DNA of 64,000 bases from contig OZ038456.1 of the NCBI GenBank assembly GCA_964036195.1, forward strand, positions 10,788,001 to 10,852,000, in the 5' to 3' direction. How positions within the stretch are numbered: position 1 is the first letter of the stretch; every line of letters begins with the position of its first letter. The translations under genes and the position numbers were made by a program. This document shows positions 23,584 through 33,879 of this stretch, piece after piece. This DNA comes from Sphaerolaimus hirsutus (taxonomy: Eukaryota; Nematoda; Chromadorea; Monhysterida; Sphaerolaimidae). Under the pieces are notes generated by a model. The model was not told the origin of the DNA, searched no databases, and saw only the letters and a program-made list of their open reading frames with translations.

Positions 23584-24302
23584 CGAAATACCCCCACCTT
23601 TAAATACCTCTCTCGAAATGGACACTATGAATTTATAACCCCTTCCCCCCCCCCCCTCGATGATCTATTTAAATGACAAAAGCTGCGGTTTGTGATCGGG
23701 AATGGCAGAAAACCCGTGAAAAAAAAAATGACTGTGCTCTGTTAGAACAGGGTTCATACTGTCTACGTATTTATTACTTATAATAGTCTATAGAGTCTCA
23801 CACATGGTCGTTTTTGTTGCATTTATAATTTGCGGTACAACAATTTACTGTTGGGATTAACAAAAATTTCTGGCGAAATAAAACAACACTTCGAAATACC
23901 CCCTCGTTTAACCGACCTCCAAATTTCCACTCTAAACAAGTTAATGGCGGTAATTTGAGGAAATACAGTACTGTATTTCTTCAAAATACCCCCTGGGTTT
24001 GATTATTTCTCCAGCAAAATTTGAGGAGGATTGATTTGAGGCGGTCATTCAAGAGGGGCATTGATTTTTTCATCAGAAATTTTCATGAAGGATCATAGTA
24101 AAGAAGAGGCGTTTACATATCCAAAACTGATAATAAATGTAACAAAACAGTATTTTTTCTCTCAGCTAACTCAGACCTTTGTATATTTCGAGAGGGGCCC
24201 TTCAAGGGGGATAATCGGAGGAAATACGGTATCTATATTTTTATGTAACTACCATATTACCTTCAATAAACCCCCCGGGGGATATTTTGAGGTAATACGG
24301 TA
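22971..24302. repeat. Cluster of TACCGTATT-family MITE pieces
   Basis: Ends of the family occur at 22971 (TACTATATTTCCTCGAAA), 23950-23970 (TTTGAGGAAATACAGTA), 23968 (TACTGTATTTCTTCAAAA), about 24220-24231 (GAGGAAATACGGTA) and 24249-24302. The last is a minimal copy of about 53 bp in which the two ends almost touch. C and G tracts typical of the family are shortened here. The cluster interrupts the hAT-like element 22775-23583 and continues past it. Confidence 0.55.
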
Positions 24303-24328
24303 TATATGTAGTTCAATAGTTGACTCAC

Positions 24329-24448
24329 CGCCTTTCCAGTTTGTATAATCAGTTGCACTTCCATCAGACCAACTCCATTTGTGAACATTTTGCAAGTCAT
24401 TAAAACCATGCCACACACCAAATGGTTTACCCATTTGATAATTTATAC
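24329..24448 (-). CDS. C-type lectin-like domain, middle exon
   Basis: The exon lies between an acceptor (CTATTTTTAG) and a perfect donor (G|GTGAGT). It has 39 codons, phase 1 on both sides. It encodes GVWHGFNDLQN, matching the WIGLND core of C-type lectin-like domains, followed by WSWSDGSATDYTNW, the conserved W-x-W-x-DG...Y-x-x-W segment. No EPN or QPD calcium-site motif is in this exon. It precedes, in the sense of the minus strand, the N-terminal type exon at 20662-20891, so the gene may hold several lectin domains. The upstream part of the gene is interrupted by the LTR element at 24747-28145. Confidence 0.6.
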
Positions 24449-24746
24449 CTAAAAATAGATAACTGTTTTAAAAGGTGGGAAAATATAAATTTGGAATTTT
24501 GATTGGTATTTATCATCTTGTATGTCCAGATAGGTAGGCAAGCACTGTTCTGATTCTACCTATGTGCATTCAGAAAAAAAGGATAGATTTGTGCTGTAAA
24601 TGTTTATTAAACATAAATCACTACGATTTTTCAGTTGAACTTTTCTACTTAAAAGCACCCACAACTGGTGTACTCATATTTAGTGGTAATTAATTGATGA
24701 TTTAACTAACTACATAATTAACTAACAGTGTAATTAACCAATGTTC

Positions 24747-25169
24747 TGTAACACGCTGGGCTGCGCCAATAGCCCGCTGGTCCAGCGTGTTATCCGACTA
24801 CGAGCCTCCCGAGAGCGAAATGGAGCTCGTCCACGTCGGCGAGATGAAAATAGAAAAGGGTGAAAACGTTTGTGTTTGTGATGCGAGGTTATTTTAGGGT
24901 TCACCGTCGCCGAGCGACACGTCAACGTTTTTTTAATACTTCTTTACTTTTCAAATCGGAATTGGGCCCAACGGCCAACCAAATAAATGCGCCCGAATCG
25001 GGCAAAAGAAACTGAACTGCTCACTGGGTGAAATCACCCCATTATATAATAGAGCGTGAAACCCGAATGTTGTGGGTGCCGCAGTGGACCGCCGTGCAGC
25101 ACGGCGATCCGCTGCGACTCCCGCAGCGCTCGGGAATCAAACCCGCACATCACATGTTACGCTGCGACA
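24747..25169 (-). repeat. LTR of Gag-only retrotransposon (3' LTR)
   Basis: 423 bp, starting TGTAACACGC and ending GCTGCGACA on the plus strand (TG...CA). It is identical to 27723-28145 except for about five substitutions. It is preceded by GTTC, which also follows the other LTR. A G-rich polypurine tract on the minus strand borders it at 25170-25178. Confidence 0.93.
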
Positions 25170-25412
25170 CCCCCCCCCAAGGCACCAGGGGGGGCCTCCA
25201 CCAAAATTCACGAAAAAATCACCTGTAAATAAATAGAACATCGATGAGTTGCGAACGCCTATGCAAATGGTGAGATTCAATGCCCTACCCGTATTAAAAA
25301 TTGCCAACAAATGCTCTACAAATGGGCCCAAAAGGGGCAAATTCCAAAAAATCAGATAAAACGTGCGAAACAAGAAAATACAAATATAAACCTGCCACCA
25401 CATCACCTTTCT

Positions 25413-27575
25413 CTAATCCTCCTTCCTGCCGCGGAGTGTGCGGGGACTCTTCTCGATCACAGTCTCACAGTCCGACGGGCTTTCCCCAGCGCTCGAATAA
25501 ATCGGGGACAGCGGGCACTGGACGCGAGGCAACACTGGCTGCAGTGGCGACAGAAGTGGAGGCAGCCGCGTGAAAGGAAAGAAGGGCACGTTCCTGTTCC
25601 GCCCTACCTCCTGGGATTCTTCCGGCAGCAAGTCCTCGCCGGTCAGCTCGGCGGACATGTTGTGGCTGGCCGTGTCGTTGTCGACCACGGTGGGCGCCGC
25701 GACGGCCCCCGTCTGCTGCCGCTTCAGCTGCTCTTTGGCCGTGTTCAACTGAGCAAATGTTCCGAAGTTATTTCTGTTAATTTTACTATTTCGAAAAAAA
25801 CGTGTTGTAACCTCCATCATTCGTTTTGCGTCGTCTTCTGTTTGCCCACGCCTGGCCAAGTTTCGTTTCGCGTTCTCTGCCCTGTTCGGCACGAATTTTT
25901 GCGACTTGTCATCTAGGAAACAATTTGATGGATCGTGTGGCATTGGCCCCTGGTGCAGGTGATAGGTGCACCATGGGCCCTTGTGTGTTTTTGGGTCAAA
26001 TGTTGCCCGAATTTCTGCCGGTGCGCTGCTGCTCATTAATGTGTTTTGCGCTTTTGGTTCTGTTTGCCAGCCCTGGTCGTTTCGGCGGTCTGATTGCCAA
26101 TTGCGGTATCTTGGGCGGGGCCGCTGGTTCTGTTCGTCCCTGCGCTGTGCCCGCGTTTTTTCCACGTTTTTCCGCGCTGCCTCCATCATTGTGACCACCA
26201 TATTCAGCGTGCAGCAATTCTCTGCCCAGCGCTGCTGCCACATGTACCAGCAAGATGCTGGGACTAACTTGGGCACTTCGCTGAATAGTTTGTCCCCAAT
26301 CATTTGCTCCCGGTCTTTGTCGGACAATTTTTCGCTGATGTGGTAGAATTTTGTGCACAGGCGCGTGTACAGGGCTGTGACAGTTTCCCCTGTCACGGCT
26401 TTCAAGTTGTACCAGTCTGTGACTGAGTAGACTTGATGGTCCAGTCGGTAGGTCTCGACAAGTTTGTCCACCACATACAAAATGTCGTGGCGCCTGGCAA
26501 TTCTGATACTCATGTATCTGTCTTGGGCATCGTCTATCAGACATTGTTGAAAAACAATGTTCCAGAATAGCTGTTGTTGGCTTTCCGGTACTCCCATTGA
26601 CTGCTGCATAACCATGTGGAGCCAAAACTTGAATGGGCCTGTTTTGCTGTTTTGGTCTCCATCAAATTTGTTTTGTTTGTTTGCCGCGGATGCTACGTGC
26701 CCTACGCTCATGCGGTCCTGGGGTATTGTTTGCGCACTCAACCGTGGCAGCCCGTCTTCTGGTGTCAGTGCATACTCCTCCATATACACAATCATGCGCT
26801 CTAGAATTGAGCCTTGTGGCAGTGTGGCCAGATGATCATCTGTTTCCCACGCCCATGGGTCTCTTGGGCGACTTGGCTGTGGCATATCCACTGTCACTTT
26901 CTGGTCATTTCTTTGCGGTTTGCTTGTTGTGGCATTCTGTGCGGGGCTTGGCGGTTTTGACTGTTGTGCCATTATGCCCGCGAGTTGGGTCATTAATTGC
27001 TGTTGCATTTGCATTTGTTGCTGTTGCAATTGTATCTGTTGCTGGTGTTCCTGTGCCTGCTGTTGTTGCTGTTGCTGAATGATGGTTATTAGCGTTGATG
27101 TATCGGTTGCCTGTGTGTGAGCCTTCAATTCGCGCCGCGGGGTAGGGACATACGCTGCACGCTTCAATATTCCGGCTACCGGGCGGATGACTGGTGAACT
27201 GAGCGGGTCCGCGTCATCGTCAAACTCGCCCTCTGGGTCTTCCATCGTGATATGCCCGTCAGTGGTTTCGCTGAAATATCTTTCTGCCAGCCGCAGTACT
27301 TTTTTTGCCAGTGTTTCCGTGCCATCTTTCCATGGCGAGTTGAATTTGGGCCATTTTCTTTTGCTGTCCACAATTGTGTCGTCCCTATGCTCGTTGAGGG
27401 AGTTTCCCGCATTTAGCAATGCCCATCTGTCGGGGAGTGCCGTCCATTCATTTGTGTTTTTGTGTTTTTCGATTTTTTGTGTGAGCTCGCGCTCTGTAAA
27501 TGTCACTTGTCGGACAATTTTTGGGGGGTCCGTTACCCCTGAGCCGCCTGCGGCATTTTCGTCAGTGTCAGACAT
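25413..27575 (-). CDS. Gag-like protein of a non-autonomous LTR element
   Basis: An intact ORF of 720 aa is the only gene between the LTRs. It has a Q-rich, probably coiled-coil tract at about residues 168-205. A capsid-like region follows at about 300-480, with a KFDGD start and YRLDHQVYSVTDWYNL, resembling retrotransposon Gag folds. Near residue 555 is a CX2H...HX4C pattern (CTYHLHQGPMPHDPSNC), which may be a variant zinc knuckle. The C-terminus is Pro- and Ser-rich. The role would be RNA packaging into particles. The unbroken frame in an element without Pol suggests selection for Gag function or a very recent insertion. The plus-strand ORFs opposite it are shadows. Confidence 0.85.
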   Translation of the reverse strand: MSDTDENAAGGSGVTDPPKIVRQVTFTERELTQKIEKHKNTNEWTALPDRWALLNAGNSLNEHRDDTIVDSKRKWPKFNSPWKDGTETLAKKVLRLAERYFSETTDGHITMEDPEGEFDDDADPLSSPVIRPVAGILKRAAYVPTPRRELKAHTQATDTSTLITIIQQQQQQQAQEHQQQIQLQQQQMQMQQQLMTQLAGIMAQQSKPPSPAQNATTSKPQRNDQKVTVDMPQPSRPRDPWAWETDDHLATLPQGSILERMIVYMEEYALTPEDGLPRLSAQTIPQDRMSVGHVASAANKQNKFDGDQNSKTGPFKFWLHMVMQQSMGVPESQQQLFWNIVFQQCLIDDAQDRYMSIRIARRHDILYVVDKLVETYRLDHQVYSVTDWYNLKAVTGETVTALYTRLCTKFYHISEKLSDKDREQMIGDKLFSEVPKLVPASCWYMWQQRWAENCCTLNMVVTMMEAARKNVEKTRAQRRDEQNQRPRPRYRNWQSDRRNDQGWQTEPKAQNTLMSSSAPAEIRATFDPKTHKGPWCTYHLHQGPMPHDPSNCFLDDKSQKFVPNRAENAKRNLARRGQTEDDAKRMMEVTTRFFRNSKINRNNFGTFAQLNTAKEQLKRQQTGAVAAPTVVDNDTASHNMSAELTGEDLLPEESQEVGRNRNVPFFPFTRLPPLLSPLQPVLPRVQCPLSPIYSSAGESPSDCETVIEKSPRTLRGRKED

Positions 27576-27722
27576 CCTGTGTCTACTGAGCGCTCTTGTG
27601 GCGCGCCACCGGCTTTAAATGCAACGGTGGAAAATTTGTGGCGCTACCGGTGTTTATGCCGTCGGCCTATTTTGCGCACGGGTTCAGCTCTTTTGAAAAT
27701 TTTACGATCTGTACGATCACCA

Positions 27723-28145
27723 TGTAACACGCTGGGCTGCGCCAATAGCCCGCTGGTCCAGCGTGTTATCCGACTACGAGCCTCCCGAGAGCGAAATGGA
27801 GCTCGTCCACATCGGCGAGATGAAAATAGAAAAGGGTGAAAACGTTTGTGTTTGTGATGCGAGGTTATTTTAGGGTTCACCGTCGCCGAGCGACACGTCA
27901 ACGTTTTTTTAATACTTCTTTACTTTTCAAATCGGAATTGGGCCCAATGGCCAACCAAATATTTGCGCCCGAATCGGGCAAAAGAAACTGAACTGCTCAC
28001 TGGGTGAAATCACCCCATTATATAATAGAGCGTGAAACCCGAATGTTGCGGGTGCCGCAGTGGACCGCCGTGCAGCACGGCGATCCGCTGCGACTCCCGC
28101 AGCGCTCGGGAATCAAACCCGCACATCACATGTTACGCTGCGACA
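27723..28145 (-). repeat. LTR of Gag-only retrotransposon (5' LTR)
   Basis: 423 bp, the 5' LTR with respect to the minus-strand Gag ORF, whose start codon lies 148 bp inside the internal region. It matches 24747-25169 with about five differences, among them A for G at the CGTCCACATCGG site and TTT for AAA in AATATTTGCGC. Confidence 0.93.
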
Positions 28146-28149
28146 GTTC

Positions 28150-29240
28150 ATTGTACATTCCTTTACCAATGTCAATCATTTCAACAACCCAAAAGAAAAG
28201 TTAGCATCCACAGCCACACTACATCACTGGTGCTTTTAGAAACACTTTATAACTATTATTGGTGCAACCAAACAAAACTCTCCTCTACAAAACCCTAACA
28301 AATCACAGAGTTGATAGACAGCTGACATTTTTTTGTTAAGGAGGGTTGGGGTGTAGGGGGAGGAATTGAGGGGCTGTGTGTGGTGGCGGCGTCACAGGGT
28401 CTCAATATACAGGCCTTTCCAATGTGTCGATGACAGAAATATGGGAAAATGCTAAACTTAGGGAAAATATTGCTAAAAATAGGTATACCACATGTATCCT
28501 AAAATAGCTGAAAATTGGCAAACATGCATATGAACTATTGATTTCAAAGGTGAAAATGGGTAAAATGTATGAAAATTACTGATTTTGAGCAAAATTGCTG
28601 ATAAATGTAGAAACTTATGTATAAACTGAAAAGAACCAACTCCTCCCCAACAGGTCATCCTCTTTATTGTGAACAGAAGCCAATTCGCTGCCAAGCATAA
28701 TACATTTAGCACGGGCATCAAAAAATGAAAGTGGCTCTGTGAAAAGAACGCATGACGTCCTGCCCAGCCACGGGTACAGGGCCCACTCGTTTAGGACAAT
28801 TGCTTTTGTAAAAAAATGTGATTGAATTGTATTTATGGGGTGAAATATAGTTCAGAATGTTTACACACCTTCATTGAGCTTTATGAGAGATATCAGATAA
28901 AAACACAGCCACTGTTGTTTTTTTGATATCATAATTTTTGTTCTATCAATGTCAGATTTTTGTGATCTAAATAAAGTAACGGCTAGAATGAGCCACTTTA
29001 GCTTTGACCCACAAATAATTAACAGTCAATGTTACAGTTAATAAAAACTCAATGTTACCAAAATAGCTCACCTACTAACAAAGTGTTTAGCTGGTTACGC
29101 TGGTTGCTAAGTGGCAACAAAATCACAGAATAACAAAATGCTGACAGCTCACTGACAGCTTGCTTGTGAGCTATGAAAAAAATGCTCGTTGACAACTAAA
29201 CGGGCACACTTTACTGACTCTGCATTCATTTTATTTGCGC
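28150..29240. other. Non-coding, no feature recognised
   Basis: Unique-looking AT-rich sequence right of the LTR element. ORFs are short and without recognisable domains. If the lectin-like gene extends upstream, this would be its intron or 5' flank. Confidence 0.35.
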
Positions 29241-29248
29241 ACAGAGTC

Positions 29249-29702
29249 CAGAGTTGTTAAAAGTACTGAACATTTTCAAAGTAAACATAAATATAAACTA
29301 TTTATTTTTCACACACCCCTGACCTGAGTAAAGAAAACACAGTACTTTTTCAATGGAAAATGGAAAAGTGAGTATTTTTGAGAAAGTTTGCCCCGATTTT
29401 ATCTCCAAATCTAGGTCTGTTTATACCTTTTTGCCTATTGTCTGCTTCTCTTTTCTTTGTAAGTGCTATATGCTAATTTTTGGCTTTTTTTCTTTTTAAC
29501 TCTTTTACAACGTTGTCCACGTCTATGCATTGAAAAATCCTATTTGAAAATGTTTGAAATACCTTTTCTGTACTTCCGTACTTTGATAAAGTATATGTAA
29601 ACATGGGTATTGCTACTTTTAAACAAATGAAATGTGACCATATTTACTCAGTACTCGAACATACACATTTTTAGTAAAAATGAGTACATTTTAACAACTA
29701 TG
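29249..29702. mobile_element. Short hAT-like element, relative of 22775-23583
   Basis: Starts CAGAGTTGTTAAAAG and ends TTTTAACAACTATG, inverted copies of the same ends as at 22775-23583. The flanking 8-mers ACAGAGTC (29241-29248) and ACTCAGTC (29703-29710) match at 6 of 8. The interior contains repeated GTACTT and TTTACATATACTT-like pieces. There is no ORF. Confidence 0.6.
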
Positions 29703-29920
29703 ACTCAGTCAACAAACAAGCAGCTACACTCACTTAATTTAGAAAGTGCAGCAGCTCGCTGACAACCATAAACAAGCGGTTGTCAGCTTACTGTCAGCAG
29801 CTGTGAGCATTTTGTGAATGCATGCCTCATCAATAATTTGTGTTAGCTTCTTCTCTGTCATTTTGTGGCTATAATCCTTTCATGAATACCATGTTTTGTT
29901 CAATTAACATCACACTGGGT

Positions 29921-30127
29921 TAGTGATGGAATGGCGCCATGGCGCTGGCGCCCATTAATGGCGCCAAAGGGCGATAGCGCCATGGCGCCATTGGCGCTTG
30001 GCGCCCTTTTCTCTGGCGCCATCTGGCGCCTGGCGCCATTATTTTGAATGGCGCCATGGCACCCTTGGCGCCCGGCGCCATTGTTTTGGATGGCGCCAGA
30101 AAGGGGGCCAAAATGTTCCATGAGAGT
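29921..30127. mobile_element. GGCGCC-array element, probably hAT-like
   Basis: Starts TAGTGATGGAATGGCGCC, the same end type as the element at 12972. It consists of about 20 GGCGCC hexamers (a perfect palindrome) separated by short spacers. The right end, TGTTCCATGAGAG, only partly matches the left end, and no target duplication was found. It may be truncated or decayed. Confidence 0.5.
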
Positions 30128-30435
30128 TTACTTTTTAACCTTTTTTAAAGTGCATCTGAATGAAAAATATCACAAAAAAATGTTTGGGTTGGTTTCATCA
30201 GTGATTTAACACTTATTTAGATTCAAAACTTCCATCTCTGCATGCTGCATGTAAATAATAATGAGTGACAATAATATTTTTTATTTAGTATACCAGCCAG
30301 TCAAGCCAGGTTCATTTTAAAATATCAACTTATCTTGTCTACGGACCTATTATAAGCAGTAATTCATCATACCTATACACAAGAGTGAAAATATTTACAT
30401 CTTACACATCAATTAGGTATACAGATTTATTCTAG

Positions 30436-30864
30436 TACCGTATTACCTCGAAATACCCCAGGGGGTTTATTATTTCGCCACCAAAATTTGAGGGGGGGAT
30501 TATTCGAGGGGGGGGTTTATTCGAGGGGGGGTCTATTATTTCGCCAGAAATTTTCTGAACTTGCGCATACTCAGACGTAGAAAAATCAAGCAATTACATA
30601 GATGTATATGTGTTTTTAGGCATATATAACTGTATATACACATAAACCCTTCCCTAACATCACTCAATCATCAGTTTGAACCTGTGTTCTGACTTGTACA
30701 GATCACAAACTGCGGTATTTGTCATGTACGTTCACCATACACTCAATTTTAGGGGGGTATTTCGAGGGGGGGGGGTTTATTATTTCCTCAGCCGAAATTT
30801 AGGGGGGGGGGTATTTCGAGGAGGGGGGTTAATTCAAGGGGGGATAATTCGAGGTAATACAGTA
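30436..30864. mobile_element. TACCGTATT-family MITE
   Basis: The left end TACCGTATTACCTCGAAAT and the right end TTCGAGGTAATACAGTA are inverted. Both are followed inward by a CCCCAGGGGG or G-tract block and TTATTATTTCGCCA-like segments. There is no ORF. Confidence 0.65.
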
Positions 30865-30973
30865 TTTTAAATTTACTCACAGCCTGATTACATAATATGT
30901 GGGTAAATCAAAATGTTTTTACTTTTACCTAAAAAACTGCACCTCGACAATGAAAGCAAAATACAGTGGTACC

Positions 30974-31193
30974 TAGGGTGTCAAATTTCCGTTTTCCGTT
31001 TCCGTTTTCCGCAGGCAAATTTTTTCCGTTTTCCGTTCCGTTTTCCGGCTGCTGAATTTTTTTTTCCGTTTTCCGTTCCGTTTTCTGCCAACTTTTTTTT
31101 CAGTTTCCGTTTTTCCGGCTCATTTTCCGTTTTCCAGCTAAATTTTCAGTTTTTCCGCCTTTTTTCCGTTTTCCGCCTCAATCTCCAGTTTTT
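30974..31193. mobile_element. Truncated TTTCCG-array hAT-like element
   Basis: Starts TAGGGTGTCAAATTTCCG, the same end as the 15670-16297 element, followed by TTTTCCG arrays aligning with it. The arrays stop abruptly at about 31193 without the CACCCTA end, so the right part is lost. Confidence 0.6.
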
Positions 31194-31934
31194 CGGGGCG
31201 CACCATGTTCTACTGCAGGAGTCGGTGTGTCGCGCAGATTTCAAACGTGTTATATCGATGTTAAATGGTGTGTTCCTTATACAGCACGACTCACTGATTA
31301 TGGATCCGCTTAGAATTCCAAATAACAAAAATTTATGGAAGATGACTTACTAGCGCATGACACTATATTGTCTCATAATATATAATTTTTTTAAATGTTG
31401 TGCGATCGCTCTTCAATTTGCCATGCGCATTTGAAAACATTTCCTGATACCGCATGCAAAAAATCACATTCCCAGGTCATCTGTGTCAATAGTTATGACA
31501 CCGGGCTATTTCAACTTGTGCACAAGTGGAATAAGAATATCACTTGTGCACAAGTAACTGCATTTGCGGAGACAGCTTTTTTGTTTCGTATACAAAGCAA
31601 AATGCACTTGTGCACAAATCCACGTGACTACCGGACCGGAGTACCGGAACTGTAATTAAATGAAATTTTCCGGTCCGCCAGTGAAGTGTGTTGCGGAGAG
31701 ATTAATTGTGGAATGTATTTAAGCAGATTTGGCCTGATCCGCAAGTGAAGTGTGTTGCGCATCGGCAAACTTAGGGGTGTAATTAAAGAGACATTGTGTT
31801 GTGCACTAGTAACTCATATCGCGCATCTCAAGTTCGATTTGGCTACTGATAGAAATGCAAAAAAGAGGTCATAAATAGATGAAAACATAAGTACAAGTTC
31901 AGGAATCGTTGAATGTAACACACTTAGGTGCCGC

Positions 31935-32792
31935 TAGGGTTCAAACGATATATCGTATCGAATATCGAATATCGGATATCGACCATTTTTTAATATCGAA
32001 TATCGAATATCGATATCGAAAATTTTGAAAAAATATCGAATATCGAATATCGATATCGAAAATTTTGAAAAAATATCGAATATCGATATCGAATATCGAC
32101 CATATTTTCGATATATCGAACCTGTATAATGTCCTTAATTAAGTTATTATTTTTGTTTTGAGATATTTGTGATTAATTTGATTTGCTTATAGTATCTAAG
32201 TTGATGAGTAAAAGTAAAGTACTTAATGTCGTCTTTGTTGGAGTGCTTACTCCACATCTCTTGTATTTGGCTTGGCCACATATTTACCTACTGAACTACC
32301 TACCTCAAATTTGAAGCCAGAAAATGCTGATTTGCTGCTTTTTTGCAACATGCCCTTAATCAATTGGGTTATAAGTATGAATTGTAATATCTACCAATTT
32401 TTGTTTGTCTGATACAATTTGATTCGTCATGTTTTTTCTTCGATTTTCTCTTTCTGACCATTGTAAACCTTGTTAAAATCAATTGTACTTTTCAGTAAAG
32501 AGATAATCAACCATGTTTGCAACCATATGAAAATACAATATGCTGCTTGAAATATGCCTTGCTATACCAAAAGCTAAATATCGAATATCGAAAATATCGA
32601 AATATCGATATTGAATATCGACCATTTTTTAGTATCGAATATCGAATATCGATATCGAGGGTCCATATCGTATCGAATATCGATATCGAAAATGTTGAAA
32701 AAATATCGAATATCGAATATCGATATCGAAAATTTTGAAAAAATATCGAATATCGAATATCGATATCGAAAAGTGATATCGTTTGAACCCTA
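31935..32792. mobile_element. Non-autonomous hAT-like element with TATCGA arrays
   Basis: Ends TAGGGTTCAAACGATAT and ATATCGTTTGAACCCTA are inverted and flanked by a perfect 8-bp duplication GGTGCCGC (31927-31934 and 32793-32800). Each side has 150-220 bp of ATATCGA/TCGATAT repeats, in inverted arrangement. The middle (32120-32570) is ordinary AT-rich sequence without an ORF. The structure is that of an hAT derivative lacking transposase. Confidence 0.88.
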
Positions 32793-33323
32793 GGTGCCGC
32801 AAATGAATAAATTTGCAAATGTAAACCACTAAGTAGCAAGTTACGTAAATTAAGCAGATTAATGCGTGTGAACTGGAAATAGAACACACGTTGTACTTAA
32901 AATGCACTTGCATATATAAATAGAGCAATCGATAAGTGTTCCAGCGCACCCAACCCACTTTAATTACTCACTCGATGCATTTATCGATGAATATATGCAG
33001 TCAATTGTAGCAATGTGAAATAAGCAGATGTAGTGATTGGGGACATTTGGTGCAGAGAATTATTGACTGCATCAAATGCGGATTGTGCAAGTATAAATTT
33101 GTGTTGCAACTGGAATGTGTGAAGTGTTTATTGGAAGTACAGGTGACACATTTCTAATTCAAATAGACATAAAAAAAAACATTAGAGAATTAATTAGTAG
33201 GACATTGGTGAACGTTTTACACCTTTTTGAAAACATTTGTCATATTTCAAGTCAAAGAGACTTGTGCACAACACATGTTACTAGTGCAGAAGTCAATTTT
33301 CCATAATCAACATCAATCGCTTT

Positions 33324-33662
33324 GACTTGAAGCAGAGGAGATATGTTTTCGTTCAAATCAATCAAATTAAATCATTTTGTCAACAATTAAACTTGTGCAC
33401 AAGTCACGTGTGTCGTGCACAAGTCGCCATGACTTGAAGCAGAGGTGATACGTTTTTGTTCAAATCAATCAAATTAAATCATTTTGTCAACAATTAGACT
33501 AGTGCACAAGTCACGTGTGTCGTGCACAAGTCGCCATGACTTGAAGCAGAGATGATACGTTTTTGTTCAAATCAATCAAATTAAATCATTTTGTCAACAA
33601 TTAGACTTGTGCACAAGTCACGTGTGTCGTGCACAAGTCGCCATGACTTGAAGCCGAGGAGA
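33324..33662. repeat. 107-bp tandem repeat, three copies
   Basis: Units start at 33324, 33431 and 33538 (GACTTGAAGCAGAGG), with a partial fourth at 33645. Each carries AATCAATCAAATTAAATC, CTTGTGCACAAGTCACGTG and GTCGTGCACAAGTCGCC. It is a tandem form of the GTGCAC family. Confidence 0.8.
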
Positions 33663-33879
33663 TCAATAACAGAAACACGTCCATGCAATCTGTACATGAT
33701 CTGACACGCTGGGAGCGTCCCCGTCGCTCAGATCGGACACCTCGTTGGAGGTGACTAATGCCCAGCTAATTTTTCTGATGTCAATTTCTCATTTCTGCTA
33801 ATGTCAATATAAGTCATTTTCACCAACTGCGCAAAATATACGGTCAAAATAATGGGCAAAATAACGAGGAACAAGGTAT

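Larger units (their letters stand above)
24743..28149 (-). mobile_element. Gag-only LTR retrotransposon
   Basis: Two 423-bp LTRs flank a 2553-bp internal region with one ORF (Gag, minus strand) and no protease, reverse transcriptase or integrase. The insertion has a perfect 4-bp target duplication GTTC (24743-24746 and 28146-28149). The sequence next to the 5' LTR, read on the minus strand, begins TGGTGATCGTACAG, a primer-binding-site-like start with TGG at the LTR edge. LTR divergence of about 5 in 423 indicates a young insertion. Transposition would need reverse transcriptase supplied in trans. Confidence 0.9.

Noticed and set aside
25301..27618. Plus-strand ORFs opposite the Gag gene
   Set aside because: Antisense shadows of a long intact Gag frame, without recognisable domains.
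30913..31353. 146-aa ORF over the TTTCCG array and beyond
   Set aside because: The first half is array sequence. The tail (after 31193) looks somewhat protein-like but has no matching splice donor or recognised domain.
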